NCBI RefSeq assembly: GCF_902499075.1 | Contig: NZ_CABVPP010000016.1 | Span: 49,314 to 113,313, forward strand | Length of the DNA stretch: 64,000 nucleotides | From: Burkholderia pseudomultivorans | GTDB lineage: Bacteria; Pseudomonadota; Gammaproteobacteria; Burkholderiales; Burkholderiaceae | Reading direction: 5' to 3' | Shown: piece by piece, positions 17,861-27,153 of the stretch | Position numbering within the stretch: position 1 is the stretch's first letter | Layout of the letters: the number at the start of each line of letters is the position of its first letter | The notes under the pieces: model-generated | Seen by the model: only the letters and a program-made list of their open reading frames with translations | Told to the model about the DNA's origin: nothing | Database searches by the model: none | Program-made: the position numbers and the translations under genes

Positions 17861-19084
17861 TCAGGCCGGCGGCCGGAACGCACGCGTCGCGGACGGTGCA
17901 TGCGCATGCTGCTTCAGGTAAGCCAGCGCGTCGCCGAGCGCCAGTACATGCTGCTCGCCGTTCCTCATGCGCAGCGACACCGCACCGGCCAGCGCCTCCT
18001 TGCGCCCGGTCACCGCGACGATCGGCGCGGCCAGCGCGCGTGCGTCGAAGATCTTGCGCGGCAGGCGTTCGGCACGGAAGTCGCGCAGCACGCGGCAGCC
18101 GATCGCTTCGAATGCGAACGCCGCATCGTCGGCAAACGCGCGGTCGTCGTGCCCGATGTTCGCGACGACGATCTGGTCGGGCGCGAGCCACGTCGGCAGC
18201 CAGCCTTCGTAGTGTTCGAGCAGGACGCCGATGAACCGTTCGAGGCTGCCGAGCACCGCGTGATGCAGCATCACGGGCACGGCGCGCGCTCCGTCCTCCG
18301 CGACGTACGCCGCGCCGAGTCGCTCCGGCAACACGAAGTCGAGCTGAATGGTCCCGCACTGCCATTGCCGTCCCTGACGGTCGAGCAGATGAAACTCGAG
18401 CTTCGGGCCGTAAAACGCGCCCTCGCCCGCCTGCACGGCGAAGTTCAGGCCCGCCGCCCGCGCGGCGGACGCCAGCATCGCTTCCGAGCGGTCCCAGACC
18501 GCCTCGTCGCCCGCGCGCACGGCCGGCCTCGTCGACAACGCGACGTCGAACCCGTCGAATCCGAAATCCGCATAAATCGACTTCAGCAACATGCAGAAGC
18601 GCGCGACTTCGGCCTCGACCTGATCGGGCATGCACAGCACGTGCGCATCGTCCTGCGTGAATGCACGTGCGCGCATCAGGCCATGCAGCGCGCCCGACGG
18701 CTCGGCCCGGTGCACCGCGCCGAACTCCGAATATCGAACCGGGAGATCGCGATACGAGCGGACGCCTTTCCTGAAGATCTGCACATGACACGGGCAACTC
18801 ATCGGCTTGAGGCAGTACGGACGGTCGTCACTCTCCAGCGCGAACATGCCGCGTCCGAACTTCTCCCAATGGCCGCTCTGCTCCCACAGGCTGCGGGCGA
18901 CGATCTGCGGGGTTCGCACTTCGGAAAATCCGGCCTGCCGCATCCGGACACGGATATAGTCCTCGACGACGCGCAGCAGGACCATGCCGCGCGGATGCCA
19001 GAAAATGGCACCCGGACTTTCGTCCTGCTGGTGAAACAGATCGAGCTTGTTGCCGAGCACTCGGTGATCGCAGTCATCCATCAT
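17861..19084 (-). CDS. thrS: Threonyl-tRNA synthetase, short form lacking TGS and editing domains
   Basis: A 407-residue class II synthetase, against about 640 for the housekeeping enzyme. Motif 2 region RYSEFGAVHRAEPSGALHGL and the zinc ligands expected from E. coli ThrRS are present: C97 (KPMSCPCH), H148 (FTQDDAH), H274 (PVMLHHAV). Motif 3 (GSLERFIGVLLEHYEG) and the anticodon-binding domain (about 300-407) are intact. The N-terminal TGS and the N2 editing domain are absent; the protein starts directly at the catalytic core. The start is the ATG after GCGGAG. It would charge tRNA-Thr without removing mischarged Ser. It is expressed behind a Thr-codon attenuator. It is probably a second, conditional copy. 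Confidence 0.95.
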   Translation of the reverse strand: MMDDCDHRVLGNKLDLFHQQDESPGAIFWHPRGMVLLRVVEDYIRVRMRQAGFSEVRTPQIVARSLWEQSGHWEKFGRGMFALESDDRPYCLKPMSCPCHVQIFRKGVRSYRDLPVRYSEFGAVHRAEPSGALHGLMRARAFTQDDAHVLCMPDQVEAEVARFCMLLKSIYADFGFDGFDVALSTRPAVRAGDEAVWDRSEAMLASAARAAGLNFAVQAGEGAFYGPKLEFHLLDRQGRQWQCGTIQLDFVLPERLGAAYVAEDGARAVPVMLHHAVLGSLERFIGVLLEHYEGWLPTWLAPDQIVVANIGHDDRAFADDAAFAFEAIGCRVLRDFRAERLPRKIFDARALAAPIVAVTGRKEALAGAVSLRMRNGEQHVLALGDALAYLKQHAHAPSATRAFRPPA

Positions 19085-19087
19085 GTT

Positions 19088-19120
19088 CTCCGCTGACATT
19101 CGGTGCCGAATACGGCGGAG
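19088..19120 (-). promoter_or_regulatory. Hairpin covering the thrS ribosome binding site
   Basis: Reading the minus strand, CTCCGC pairs with GCGGAG, the thrS Shine-Dalgarno sequence. Between them ATTCG and CGAAT form an inner stem around GCAC. The ribosome site is therefore inside a stem-loop directly after the terminator. CCGAAT also occurs in the terminator's 5' arm, so ATTCGG has two possible partners. Seen: the pairing; inferred: translational control. Confidence 0.55.
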
Positions 19121-19124
19121 CATG

Positions 19125-19152
19125 AAAAAAGCCCCGTCGCATTCGGCGGGGC
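19125..19152 (-). terminator. Intrinsic terminator (attenuator) between Thr leader peptide and thrS
   Basis: On the minus strand GCCCCGCCG-AATG-CGACGGGGC forms a stem of eight pairs with one C/A mismatch, followed by TTTTTT. It lies between the leader peptide stop and the thrS start. A stretch GGCGGG in the leader peptide gene (19200-19205) is complementary to CCCGCC of the terminator's 5' arm (19145-19150), a candidate antiterminator pairing. Confidence 0.85.
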
Positions 19153-19175
19153 CTGGGATGGTTCGAAGCACTGAT

Positions 19176-19253
19176 CTACGACGCGCACCATCCTCCCGAC
19201 CCGCCATGAGCGGTCGTGGTGGTGGTCGTGGTCGTGACGAAACGTGCGTTCAT
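19176..19253 (-). CDS. Threonine-rich leader peptide of the thrS attenuator
   Basis: A 25-residue open frame, MNARFV, then eight consecutive Thr codons (ACG/ACC, residues 7-14), then AHGGSGGWCAS and stop. Its position fits a transcription-attenuation leader: strong promoter just upstream, intrinsic terminator 24 bases after the stop, thrS beyond. Stalling at Thr codons when charged tRNA-Thr is low would leave GGCGGG free to pair with the terminator's 5' arm. The known thrL peptide of enteric thr operons works by the same logic but with different genes. There is no ribosome site; the predicted transcript begins at or next to the ATG. Confidence 0.85.
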   Translation of the reverse strand: MNARFVTTTTTTTTAHGGSGGWCAS

Positions 19254-19259
19254 GCGGTG

Positions 19260-19288
19260 AATCTAGTCGACTCGTTAGCGGCTGTCAA
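19260..19288 (-). promoter_or_regulatory. Promoter of the thrS leader transcript
   Basis: On the minus strand a perfect -35 TTGACA is followed by a 17-base spacer and the -10 TAGATT (four of six). Seven bases after the -10 comes the A of the leader ATG, so the transcript is predicted to be leaderless or nearly so. Confidence 0.75.
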
Positions 19289-19585
19289 CAACGCGTGTCA
19301 CGCCGAACGCCGCGCACGCGTGCGTCGACGGCCGGCCCGATGCGCATCGAAGCCAATGACCTTTCGCGTACCTTGTGCAACGATACCGACCAACGCCGAT
19401 GGCGGCTCGAGCCGATGCGCATGCCGACGTGGTTCGTCGAAGCTGCCGGGGAACGATTGACGACGATCTACGCGCGCATCGATATCGACGATCCGGAAGG
19501 CGCCGCCGCACAATCCCGAATCGATGCGTGTATCGTCCGACTTCGTCACGCCCGCCACTTCGCCATTTCATCTCGCGCCACTCAC
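19289..19585. other. Intergenic region between thrS promoter and secreted protein gene
   Basis: About 300 bases upstream of the divergent thrS leader and the secreted protein gene. Open frames cross it but none has a convincing start or codon pattern. It should hold the promoter of the secreted protein gene; none was clearly recognised. Confidence 0.4.
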
Positions 19586-20320
19586 ATGAAACGCCTCGCC
19601 TGTTTCGCTCTCACGCTGGGCCTCGCGATGTCTTCGCCTGCTCACGCGGACTGCAAGCGCTTCATCCGTTCGTGGGCCGGGCTCTATCCCGGTCACACGG
19701 TCGACGCCGCGCATGTCGCCTGCGTCGCATGGCCGTCCAATCCGAAACTGACCATCGCCGCGCTGCCGTTCGACAAGCAGTCTGCTGATCTCGGCGTCGT
19801 GGTCGCCGACAGCGCGACCGGCAAGGTCGTCGCGCACGGCCTGCAGGAAGACGTGATCGACCGCAGCAGCTGGCGCAATCTCGAACGGCTCGCGATCGAC
19901 GTGGCGCCCTATCCGCTCGACAAAAACCGGACCGCTTTCGGCGTGGTCGTGGTGAATCGCGACGCCGACAGCGCGTCGCGCACCGTCGAGGCCGTGATGT
20001 CGATGTACGTGATGGACGGACCGCGCGTGCAGCAGATCCTCGACCGGCTGCTGGTCTACTGGCGCACCGGCGGCATTTTCTACGACTGCGCCGGCGAAGT
20101 TTCCGAGGTGAAAAGGAAACTCGCCGTCGGTGCGAGCGGCAGCGCCGGCTACCCGACGTTGAATGCGTCGGAGACGTCGTCGACGTATGCGAGTCCGCAC
20201 AACGGACAGTCGGCGGATGACTGCAACGTGCGCGCGGTCGACGTGAAGCATGGCGACTATTCGATCCGCTACCGCAACGGCAGGTACGAAGTGCCGAAGG
20301 CGCTTCAGCCGTTCGCGTGA
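19586..20320 (+). CDS. Secreted protein of unknown function
   Basis: 244 residues with a clear signal peptide (MKRLACFALTLGLAMSSPAHA, cleavage before DCKRF). The mature protein has two regions with VVVADSATGKVVAHGLQED and FGVVVVNRDADSASRTVEAV, likely beta-rich, and few cysteines. I do not recognise the family. It is divergent from the thrS leader and convergent, 17 bases away, with an MFS gene. Confidence 0.75.
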   Translation: MKRLACFALTLGLAMSSPAHADCKRFIRSWAGLYPGHTVDAAHVACVAWPSNPKLTIAALPFDKQSADLGVVVADSATGKVVAHGLQEDVIDRSSWRNLERLAIDVAPYPLDKNRTAFGVVVVNRDADSASRTVEAVMSMYVMDGPRVQQILDRLLVYWRTGGIFYDCAGEVSEVKRKLAVGASGSAGYPTLNASETSSTYASPHNGQSADDCNVRAVDVKHGDYSIRYRNGRYEVPKALQPFA

Positions 20321-20337
20321 GCGTTGAGCCGGATGAA

Positions 20338-21702
20338 CTAGCGCGCCGCTCCGTCGACCCGAGCGCGCGGCAACGCCAGCATATGGCACGATACGCCGAC
20401 GATCATGACGATCGCCGCCAGCGCCAGCATCAGCGTCCGATAGCCGCTGCGGAAGTCGTCGAAATGCCGCGTCAGGAAGATGGCGAATGCGATGCCGCTT
20501 GCGCCGCCGATGTTGTGCACGGTCCATGAGGTGCCCATCGCGACGGCCGCCTTCTCGCGAGGCAGCGCGCCGAGCGCGACCAGCGTCGACGGACCGAGAA
20601 TCGCACCCCAGCCGATGCCGAACAGAACCAGCGGCGGCAAGAACCAGCGCGCATCCAGTTTCGTCGCAGCGACGGCCAGCAGCACCGCCGCAACGACGAA
20701 CAGAAACAGGCCGGTCACGATGATCCGCGACGGCCCGATGCGCTCGCTTCGGCTGCCGATCCACGACGACGCGGCCGAGAACGTCACGGTCGCGGGCAGC
20801 AGGAACAGGCCGATTGCGATGTCGCCCATCCCGAGCTGGCTCGAAAGGAAAATCGGGAAGGTCAGCAGCACGATGCAGTAGAAGAACGCGAGGAAGAACG
20901 TGGCCAGCAGGGCGGACAGGAACCTCGCTTCCCGGAAGAAATGAAACTCGACGATCGGATCGCGCGTGTTCAGCTCATGCCGCACGAACAGCGCCAGCGA
21001 ACCGATCGACACCGGCAGCAGCCACAGACGAAACGACGTCCCGTCGATCGACAGATAGCTGACGAGCGCGGTCAGGCCGACGACGAGCAGCAGGCAGCCG
21101 GCGACGTCCAGGCGCTTCGCGGTGGCTTCCCTGAATTCCGGTATCGCCCAGGCGCACAGAACCAGGCTGATCGCGATGAACGGAATATTGATCAGGAATG
21201 CGACGTGCCAGTCGAGCGCGCCCGCGAATACGCCGCCGACGATCGGGCCGAGCGCGAGGCCGATGCCGTTCGCGCCGAACAGTATCCCCAGCGCCTTGCC
21301 TTGCTCGCTTTCGTCGAAGGTATAGCTGACGATCGCGCCCGACACCGTATACAGGATCGCGCAACCGATGCCCTGTACGAAGCGGAACAGAACCAGCAGC
21401 CAGAACTGATGCGCGATACCGGCGAACAGCGACGCGACGCCGAATATCGCCAGGCCGATCGTCAGCAGCTTCTTGCGCCCGAGATTGTCGGCGAGCGTGC
21501 CGACCGGCACCATGAACGCGGACAGCGCGACCATGAATATCGACGTGACCCATTGCGTCGCCTGGATCGGAATCGAGAAATCGCGGCCGATCGCAGGAAG
21601 AATCGTGTTGACGACCGTGAGATCGATGCAGCCCAGGAAGCTGGCGATGCAAATGCCGGTCAGCCCGACGTATTTTCGAACCTTGCCCGATGTATCAGTC
21701 AT
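20338..21702 (-). CDS. MFS transporter, DHA2 (EmrB/QacA-like) drug-efflux type
   Basis: 454 residues with about 14 hydrophobic segments. Signature stretches are SFLGCIDLTVVNTILPAIG (DHA2-type first helix), GTLADNLGRKKLL (motif A) and GANGIGLALGPIVGGVFAG (motif C of antiporters). It is probably a proton-driven exporter of hydrophobic compounds. The start at MTDTSGK was chosen because hydrophobic sequence begins soon after and GAGG precedes it. No linked regulator is recognisable; the substrate is unknown. Confidence 0.9.
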   Translation of the reverse strand: MTDTSGKVRKYVGLTGICIASFLGCIDLTVVNTILPAIGRDFSIPIQATQWVTSIFMVALSAFMVPVGTLADNLGRKKLLTIGLAIFGVASLFAGIAHQFWLLVLFRFVQGIGCAILYTVSGAIVSYTFDESEQGKALGILFGANGIGLALGPIVGGVFAGALDWHVAFLINIPFIAISLVLCAWAIPEFREATAKRLDVAGCLLLVVGLTALVSYLSIDGTSFRLWLLPVSIGSLALFVRHELNTRDPIVEFHFFREARFLSALLATFFLAFFYCIVLLTFPIFLSSQLGMGDIAIGLFLLPATVTFSAASSWIGSRSERIGPSRIIVTGLFLFVVAAVLLAVAATKLDARWFLPPLVLFGIGWGAILGPSTLVALGALPREKAAVAMGTSWTVHNIGGASGIAFAIFLTRHFDDFRSGYRTLMLALAAIVMIVGVSCHMLALPRARVDGAAR

Positions 21703-21999
21703 GCGCCATTGCCTCGGTTTCCTCGTGCTCGTGGCCGTACGTGTGTGTGCGCACACGTATTCACTCCTCGGAAATTTCGATTGAATGCCTTCCGCCCAGC
21801 GAGCCGCGAGTGCGTTTCTCGCGTTCCGCTTTTGTGCTTGTATTGATACGAGTTTGATACGGGCGTCCGCAGCAAATCATCGCTCGGTGGCGACAGGTTG
21901 TTAAATAACTAATCAGAATTTGGATTTATCGAAGGCGGGCATTCTTATTTCACGCAGTTCGCGATCTTGTCGGAAAGCATGTTTCACCTTGCGGATGAC

Positions 22000-22317
22000 T
22001 CACCCGCCTTCATCAACCGGCTCACGGGCTGGATGCGCTCCTACATGCCGCATCGGCAAAGCCCCTCGCTCGATGCGATGTACTTCGTACTGTTCTCCGA
22101 CGTCCTCCGGTTCAAGCAGCGCGCCACCCCGATGGAGCGCATCGAGAAAGATACGTCCCTTGTCCGTCAAACGTGCACGGCACTCGCCTGCGGCGCAATG
22201 CTCGAGCATGACGAGTTGGCGTTCGAGCAGCGCATCGAGTTCGGCGCGATTCATGTCGAGCTGATCCGGCGCCTGACGGACCAGCATCAGCGTCGCAAAT
22301 TCGTGCGGGCTGAGCAT
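22000..22317 (-). CDS. Small winged-helix-like protein, Burkholderia type
   Basis: 105 residues. MLSPHEFATLMLVRQAPDQL, then a helix DMNRAELDALLERQLVMLEH and LTDKGRIFLDAL look like a compact winged-helix domain; similar short proteins starting MLSPHEFATL are known to me from Burkholderia genomes. AGGAGAGG precedes the ATG at good spacing. The C-terminal third is less ordered. Function unknown. It stands alone between an MFS gene and the heat-shock genes. Confidence 0.65.
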   Translation of the reverse strand: MLSPHEFATLMLVRQAPDQLDMNRAELDALLERQLVMLEHCAAGECRARLTDKGRIFLDALHRGGALLEPEDVGEQYEVHRIERGALPMRHVGAHPAREPVDEGG

Positions 22318-22584
22318 TTTCCTCTCCTGTCAGCAATGGAACCGTGATCCGGCGCGCGCTGCGAAAGAGCGCAACGTGATGCAGGCGCGAACCGGGCTGC
22401 GGCCTCCCACGGCGAGCACCCTCACGCGCCCGCGCCGCCCGACGATTCCAACAATGTGTGTCAACGGTAACGGGACGCACGGCGCCCGCATCCGTCGCCC
22501 GATGCAACACTCGCGCGCCACGCGGAAAGCGGCACGCAAAGCGACGCGGCCCGCGCATGCTTCGCCGTGCGTCCCGACCTGCTC

Positions 22585-23010
22585 CTATCCATCCACCTTT
22601 TCGACGCTTACTTCGATGCGTCGCGGCTTCGCCTCTTCGCGGCGCGGTATGGTCAGCTTCAGTACCCCGTCGCGCAGCTGCGCATCGATACGCGAGACGT
22701 CGAAATCCGGACTGAGCGTAAACGCGCGCCAGAAGTGCGGATGGCGCACTTCGCCGTGTTGCAGCCGCAGTCCGGCAGGCGTCGGAATCACCGCTTCGGC
22801 CTCGACGGTCAGGCTGCTGTCCTGCACGCGCACGTCGAGCTTTTCACGCGGAACGCCGGGCAGGTCCGCATACAGCGTAATGCCGCGACTGTCCTCGAAC
22901 ACATCGACGGCGGGCGCGATACGGGTGAACTGCTTTGCAGGCGCCGCCTGCTCGGCGTGGGCGACCTCGGTGCCGGAACGGCGAGTCGCCAGTTCGGTAC
23001 TGTCGTTCAT
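22585..23010 (-). CDS. Hsp20 small heat-shock protein
   Basis: 141 residues with an alpha-crystallin domain (about 30-135): VDVFEDSRGITLYADLPGV, then LRDGVLKLTIPRREE as the A-x-x-x-n-G-v-L core. Such proteins hold unfolded polypeptides as oligomers until the Hsp70 or GroEL systems refold them. It lies 35 bases after a second Hsp20 gene on the same strand, so the two form an operon, the usual class A/class B pair of proteobacteria. Confidence 0.95.
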   Translation of the reverse strand: MNDSTELATRRSGTEVAHAEQAAPAKQFTRIAPAVDVFEDSRGITLYADLPGVPREKLDVRVQDSSLTVEAEAVIPTPAGLRLQHGEVRHPHFWRAFTLSPDFDVSRIDAQLRDGVLKLTIPRREEAKPRRIEVSVEKVDG

Positions 23011-23045
23011 GATGTCCTCCGTGCCTTTGACATTTCATCCCGGAA

Positions 23046-23486
23046 TCACTGGACCGTAATCGCGCGCGGCTTCGATGCCTCGGACCGCCCGACACTGACG
23101 ATCAGGCAACCGTTCACGTACCGCGCACCGACCTTGTCCGGATCGGCGTGCTGCGGCAACTCGATCACGCGCCGGAACGCACCCATGAAACGCTCCCTCG
23201 CATACACGCGCGTCTCGGCGTCCGCGTTCGATTCGGGCAGCCGGCGCTCGCCGCTGATCGTCAGCAGTCCCTTGTCGATCGTGACGTCGATCGCGGCAGG
23301 ATCGAGTCCTGGCGCAAACGCGACGATCTCGACGCTGTCGTCGGTGCTGCCGATATTCACCGGAGGAAAGGTTTCGCTGCGCGTGGCGCGCAGGCTCGCG
23401 GGGTAACCCGCAAAGAGGCTGGCCATCTGCCGTTGCAGGCGCTCGAGTTCGCCCAGCAGATCGGTGCCGAAGAAAAGATCGCTCAT
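23046..23486 (-). CDS. Hsp20 small heat-shock protein
   Basis: 146 residues. The alpha-crystallin domain spans about 35-140: VEIVAFAPGLDPAAIDVTI, the conserved RERFMGAFRRVIELP, and YVNGCLIVSV. AAGGAG precedes the ATG. It is first in the Hsp20 pair. About 130 bases of untranslated leader separate it from a sigma32-like promoter, room enough for RNA-level heat control, though no known thermometer was recognised. Confidence 0.95.
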   Translation of the reverse strand: MSDLFFGTDLLGELERLQRQMASLFAGYPASLRATRSETFPPVNIGSTDDSVEIVAFAPGLDPAAIDVTIDKGLLTISGERRLPESNADAETRVYARERFMGAFRRVIELPQHADPDKVGARYVNGCLIVSVGRSEASKPRAITVQ

Positions 23487-23620
23487 GGCTGGCTCCTTGA
23501 AACCGGGGCCCCTCACGAAAGACGAACGGAACCACGCGCTCCAGTCCGCCTGTCCGTGGGAAACCCGCCGACAAACAAATCGAAACACGCAGCGCTTATC
23601 GCAACTGCCTGAGCGATGCA

Positions 23621-23650
23621 TAAAATAGTGCAAGCAACGGAAATTTCAAG
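23621..23650 (-). promoter_or_regulatory. Sigma32-like heat-shock promoter of hsp20 pair
   Basis: Minus strand: CTTGAA, 14-base spacer, CACTATTTTA. The -35 is the sigma32 consensus and the -10 matches CCCCATTT at six of eight positions. The same arrangement is found ahead of groES in this window. Confidence 0.65.
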
Positions 23651-23681
23651 AGGCCTCGCGACATGTCGTACAGGAGGGTTC

Positions 23682-24320
23682 ATGGATCTTTTCGATAGGC
23701 TTCAGGAACAGGTCGAGAGCGTGCGCCTGCCGCTCTTTGCCGTCACGGTCACGGCGGCGGCCCGCGTGAACACGCCGCTGTTTGCGATGTTCCACTGGCA
23801 CGGATTCCGTCGCGCGACACCGCTCGTGCTGCCCGGCGTCGAGATCCCGCCCCGACCGGTTCCCGGATCGCTCGTCCAGCTCGATACGCCGTGGCACAGC
23901 TTCGAAGCGGTGGACGCGATGCTGCTCGACGCGGCGTGGCAATCGGGCGCATGGGATGTCGAGCGCGTCGAGCGGCGCGGATGCAACGCGATCGGCGCGA
24001 GCGCGGCCGAAGCACTCGCGTGCCGCCAGGCGTTCGGCCATTACGACGACGCCATCGCACGCGATCCGCTGCTTCCCGACGATCGGACCGACCGCGACGC
24101 GCTGATGCAGCTTGCCGCGCGCCGCGGCTACGTGCGCTGGCTGTTCCGGCCCGTCAAGGGCGGCCTGTGGCGCACGCTCGACGAACCCGACGACACCCTC
24201 GACGCGGACGGCGGACGCCGGCCCCCGTGTCCCGTGCTGCCGCAGCCGCGCCGCCCGAACGGACGCGGCCGCACGATTTATCGTCTCGGCGCAGTCCATC
24301 GAATCCTGTCGCCACGCTGA
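23682..24320 (+). CDS. Protein of unknown function in the heat-shock island
   Basis: 212 residues, no signal peptide and no clear membrane helix. AGGAGGG sits just before the ATG, so the start is secure. The sequence begins MDLFDRLQEQVESVRLPLFA and contains GCNAIGASAAEALACRQAFGHYDDAI; the end is Pro/Arg rich. I do not recognise a family. It is divergent from the hsp20 pair and directly upstream of the groES promoter, so a stress-related role is plausible from position only. Confidence 0.65.
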   Translation: MDLFDRLQEQVESVRLPLFAVTVTAAARVNTPLFAMFHWHGFRRATPLVLPGVEIPPRPVPGSLVQLDTPWHSFEAVDAMLLDAAWQSGAWDVERVERRGCNAIGASAAEALACRQAFGHYDDAIARDPLLPDDRTDRDALMQLAARRGYVRWLFRPVKGGLWRTLDEPDDTLDADGGRRPPCPVLPQPRRPNGRGRTIYRLGAVHRILSPR

Positions 24321-24353
24321 AACAATTTGTTACACATAGCCGCATTCGCGCCT

Positions 24354-24382
24354 CTTGAAGGGCGCGACGTGCACCTCTATTT
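24354..24382 (+). promoter_or_regulatory. Sigma32-like heat-shock promoter of groES-groEL
   Basis: CTTGAA, 14-base spacer, then CCTCTATTT. The -35 is perfect for sigma32 and the -10 is close to CCCCATTT. Spacer length and -10 shape match the promoter before the hsp20 pair. No CIRCE (HrcA) inverted repeat was found near it. Confidence 0.65.
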
Positions 24383-24489
24383 CGCTTTCCGCCAAACATT
24401 GGCGCGGCTGCACCGCGGCGCTCCACGCGCTCCGGTATCCGCAGCCGGATTCCCTTATTGGTGATCCTTTAATCGCTCAGGAGATGGAA

Positions 24490-24807
24490 ATGCAGATTCG
24501 TCCCCTCTACGACCGGGTTATCGTCAAGCGAATCGAAACGCAGCGGACGACAGCTTCGGGCATCGTGATTCCCGACTCGGCTGCCGAGAAACCCGAACAA
24601 GGCGAAGTCCTCGCAGTCGGCAACGGCCGGCTGCTGCAGGATGGCACGCTGCGCGCGCTCCAGTTGAAAGTCGGCGACCACGTTCTCTTCGGCAAATACG
24701 CAGGCCAGACCGTCAAGGTCGACGGCGAGGAACTGCTCGTCATGCGCGAGGAAGACGTGATGGGCGTCCTCGACGCCGACGCAGACGCCTCCCGCAAGGC
24801 GGCCTGA
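24490..24807 (+). CDS. groES2: GroES co-chaperonin, accessory copy
   Basis: 105 residues, slightly longer than the usual 96-97 because of a C-terminal [10 protein letters not shown] extension. The core [20 protein letters not shown] and [21 protein letters not shown] (mobile loop region) are typical, and it ends with [15 protein letters not shown]. It caps GroEL during ATP-dependent folding. The start was chosen from CAGGAG spacing; an ATG two codons earlier sits on that site. It is followed by groEL in an operon with a sigma32-like promoter. Confidence 0.95.
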   Translation: MQIRPLYDRVIVKRIETQRTTASGIVIPDSAAEKPEQGEVLAVGNGRLLQDGTLRALQLKVGDHVLFGKYAGQTVKVDGEELLVMREEDVMGVLDADADASRKAA

Positions 24808-24856
24808 CATCCCAGGCCGGTCGCGAAGCGCCGAACCGGCGTTCGCGACGCGTTGA

Positions 24857-26506
<1,650 letters not shown>

Positions 26507-26526
26507 CCTGACAGCGGCTCGTGCAA

Positions 26527-26554
26527 GCGCCGGCTAAACAGTCGCGGCCGGCGC
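26527..26554 (+). terminator. Hairpin after groEL
   Basis: GCGCCGGC and GCCGGCGC form an 8-bp stem with a 12-base loop, twenty bases after the stop. No T-run follows. Possible terminator or processing stop; weak. Confidence 0.3.
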
Positions 26555-26615
26555 AACACGTTCGGCGCCGCACGCTGCACTCGGCACGCGGCGCCGCTTT
26601 TTGCCCAGGACCGCC

Positions 26616-26870
26616 ATGAAACTCTCGCTTCTGATCGACTCGAAACCGCTCGACATCGACATCGACGATGTCGTGGCAGGGCTGTTGTCCGCGAGGCTCG
26701 ACCTGCCCGCGGGCCATGACAATGCGGACGCCCTCGCGCGCTATCTCAGCGACAAGGGCCAACCGTGGATTCTCGACGAAGAACATATGCGCAAGCGTAT
26801 ATTTCGCCGGCTGATTCTCGACATCGCCGATCCGGCGCTGATCATCCGCCATCTGATGGCAGACGAATGA
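26616..26870 (+). CDS. Small hypothetical protein downstream of groEL
   Basis: 84 residues, acidic, no membrane segment. MKLSLLIDSKPLDIDIDDVV leads into a helical RRLILDIADPALIIRHLM end. CAGGA stands ten bases upstream of the ATG. It lies 109 bases after groEL on the same strand and could be read through from the heat-shock promoter. Family not recognised. Confidence 0.6.
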   Translation: MKLSLLIDSKPLDIDIDDVVAGLLSARLDLPAGHDNADALARYLSDKGQPWILDEEHMRKRIFRRLILDIADPALIIRHLMADE

Positions 26871-26928
26871 AGGCGTTCGACCGGCGAGGTCGAGCATGCG
26901 TTGGCGGTTTGGAACCGGTGCATCGTTC

Positions 26929-27153
26929 TTAGCCGCGCGTGTCGACCCAGTGGCGCGCCCAGCGGGTCGAGTACTGCAATGCCTGCTCCTCGCTCGCGAA
27001 GTAATCGAGCGAATAGAACTGGTAGCGGCCTTCGGCGCGTGCTCTGCCGTTACGTTCGAGCACCAGGTTCGATGAAAAGCTGCCGTCGGGCAAACGATGT
27101 GCCGACGGTCGGACGGCATAGCCGTTGTATTGCTGAGTTGTTTCGTTATGCAT
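26929..27153 (-). CDS. Small conserved Burkholderia-type protein (DUF6566-like)
   Basis: 74 residues. YNGYAVRPSAHRLPDGSFSS is followed by an R-x-G central strand and a C-terminal SLDYFASEEQALQYSTRWARH WVD region. The pattern GY...DGSF...F..E..A....WA..W.D is also present in another small protein of this window at about 45.7 kb. The family name is from memory; function unknown. The leader upstream is A/T-rich. The ribosome site is weak. Confidence 0.7.
   Translation of the reverse strand: MHNETTQQYNGYAVRPSAHRLPDGSFSSNLVLERNGRARAEGRYQFYSLDYFASEEQALQYSTRWARHWVDTRG

Noticed and set aside
17799-18797. 332-codon minus frame overlapping thrS
   Set aside because: Different frame from thrS, low-complexity Arg/Ala content; thrS motifs decide the true frame.
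19212-19235. GTGGTCGTGG-type short tandem repeat
   Set aside because: First read as a simple repeat; on the minus strand it is the run of eight Thr codons of a leader peptide with promoter and terminator.
23487-23620. ROSE- or FourU-type RNA thermometer in the hsp20 leader
   Set aside because: The leader is long enough, but no convincing pairing of the AAGGAG site in the known thermometer style was found by eye.
24321-24489. CIRCE operator before groES
   Set aside because: No TTAGCACTC-N9-GAGTGCTAA-like repeat is present; a sigma32-like promoter explains the control.
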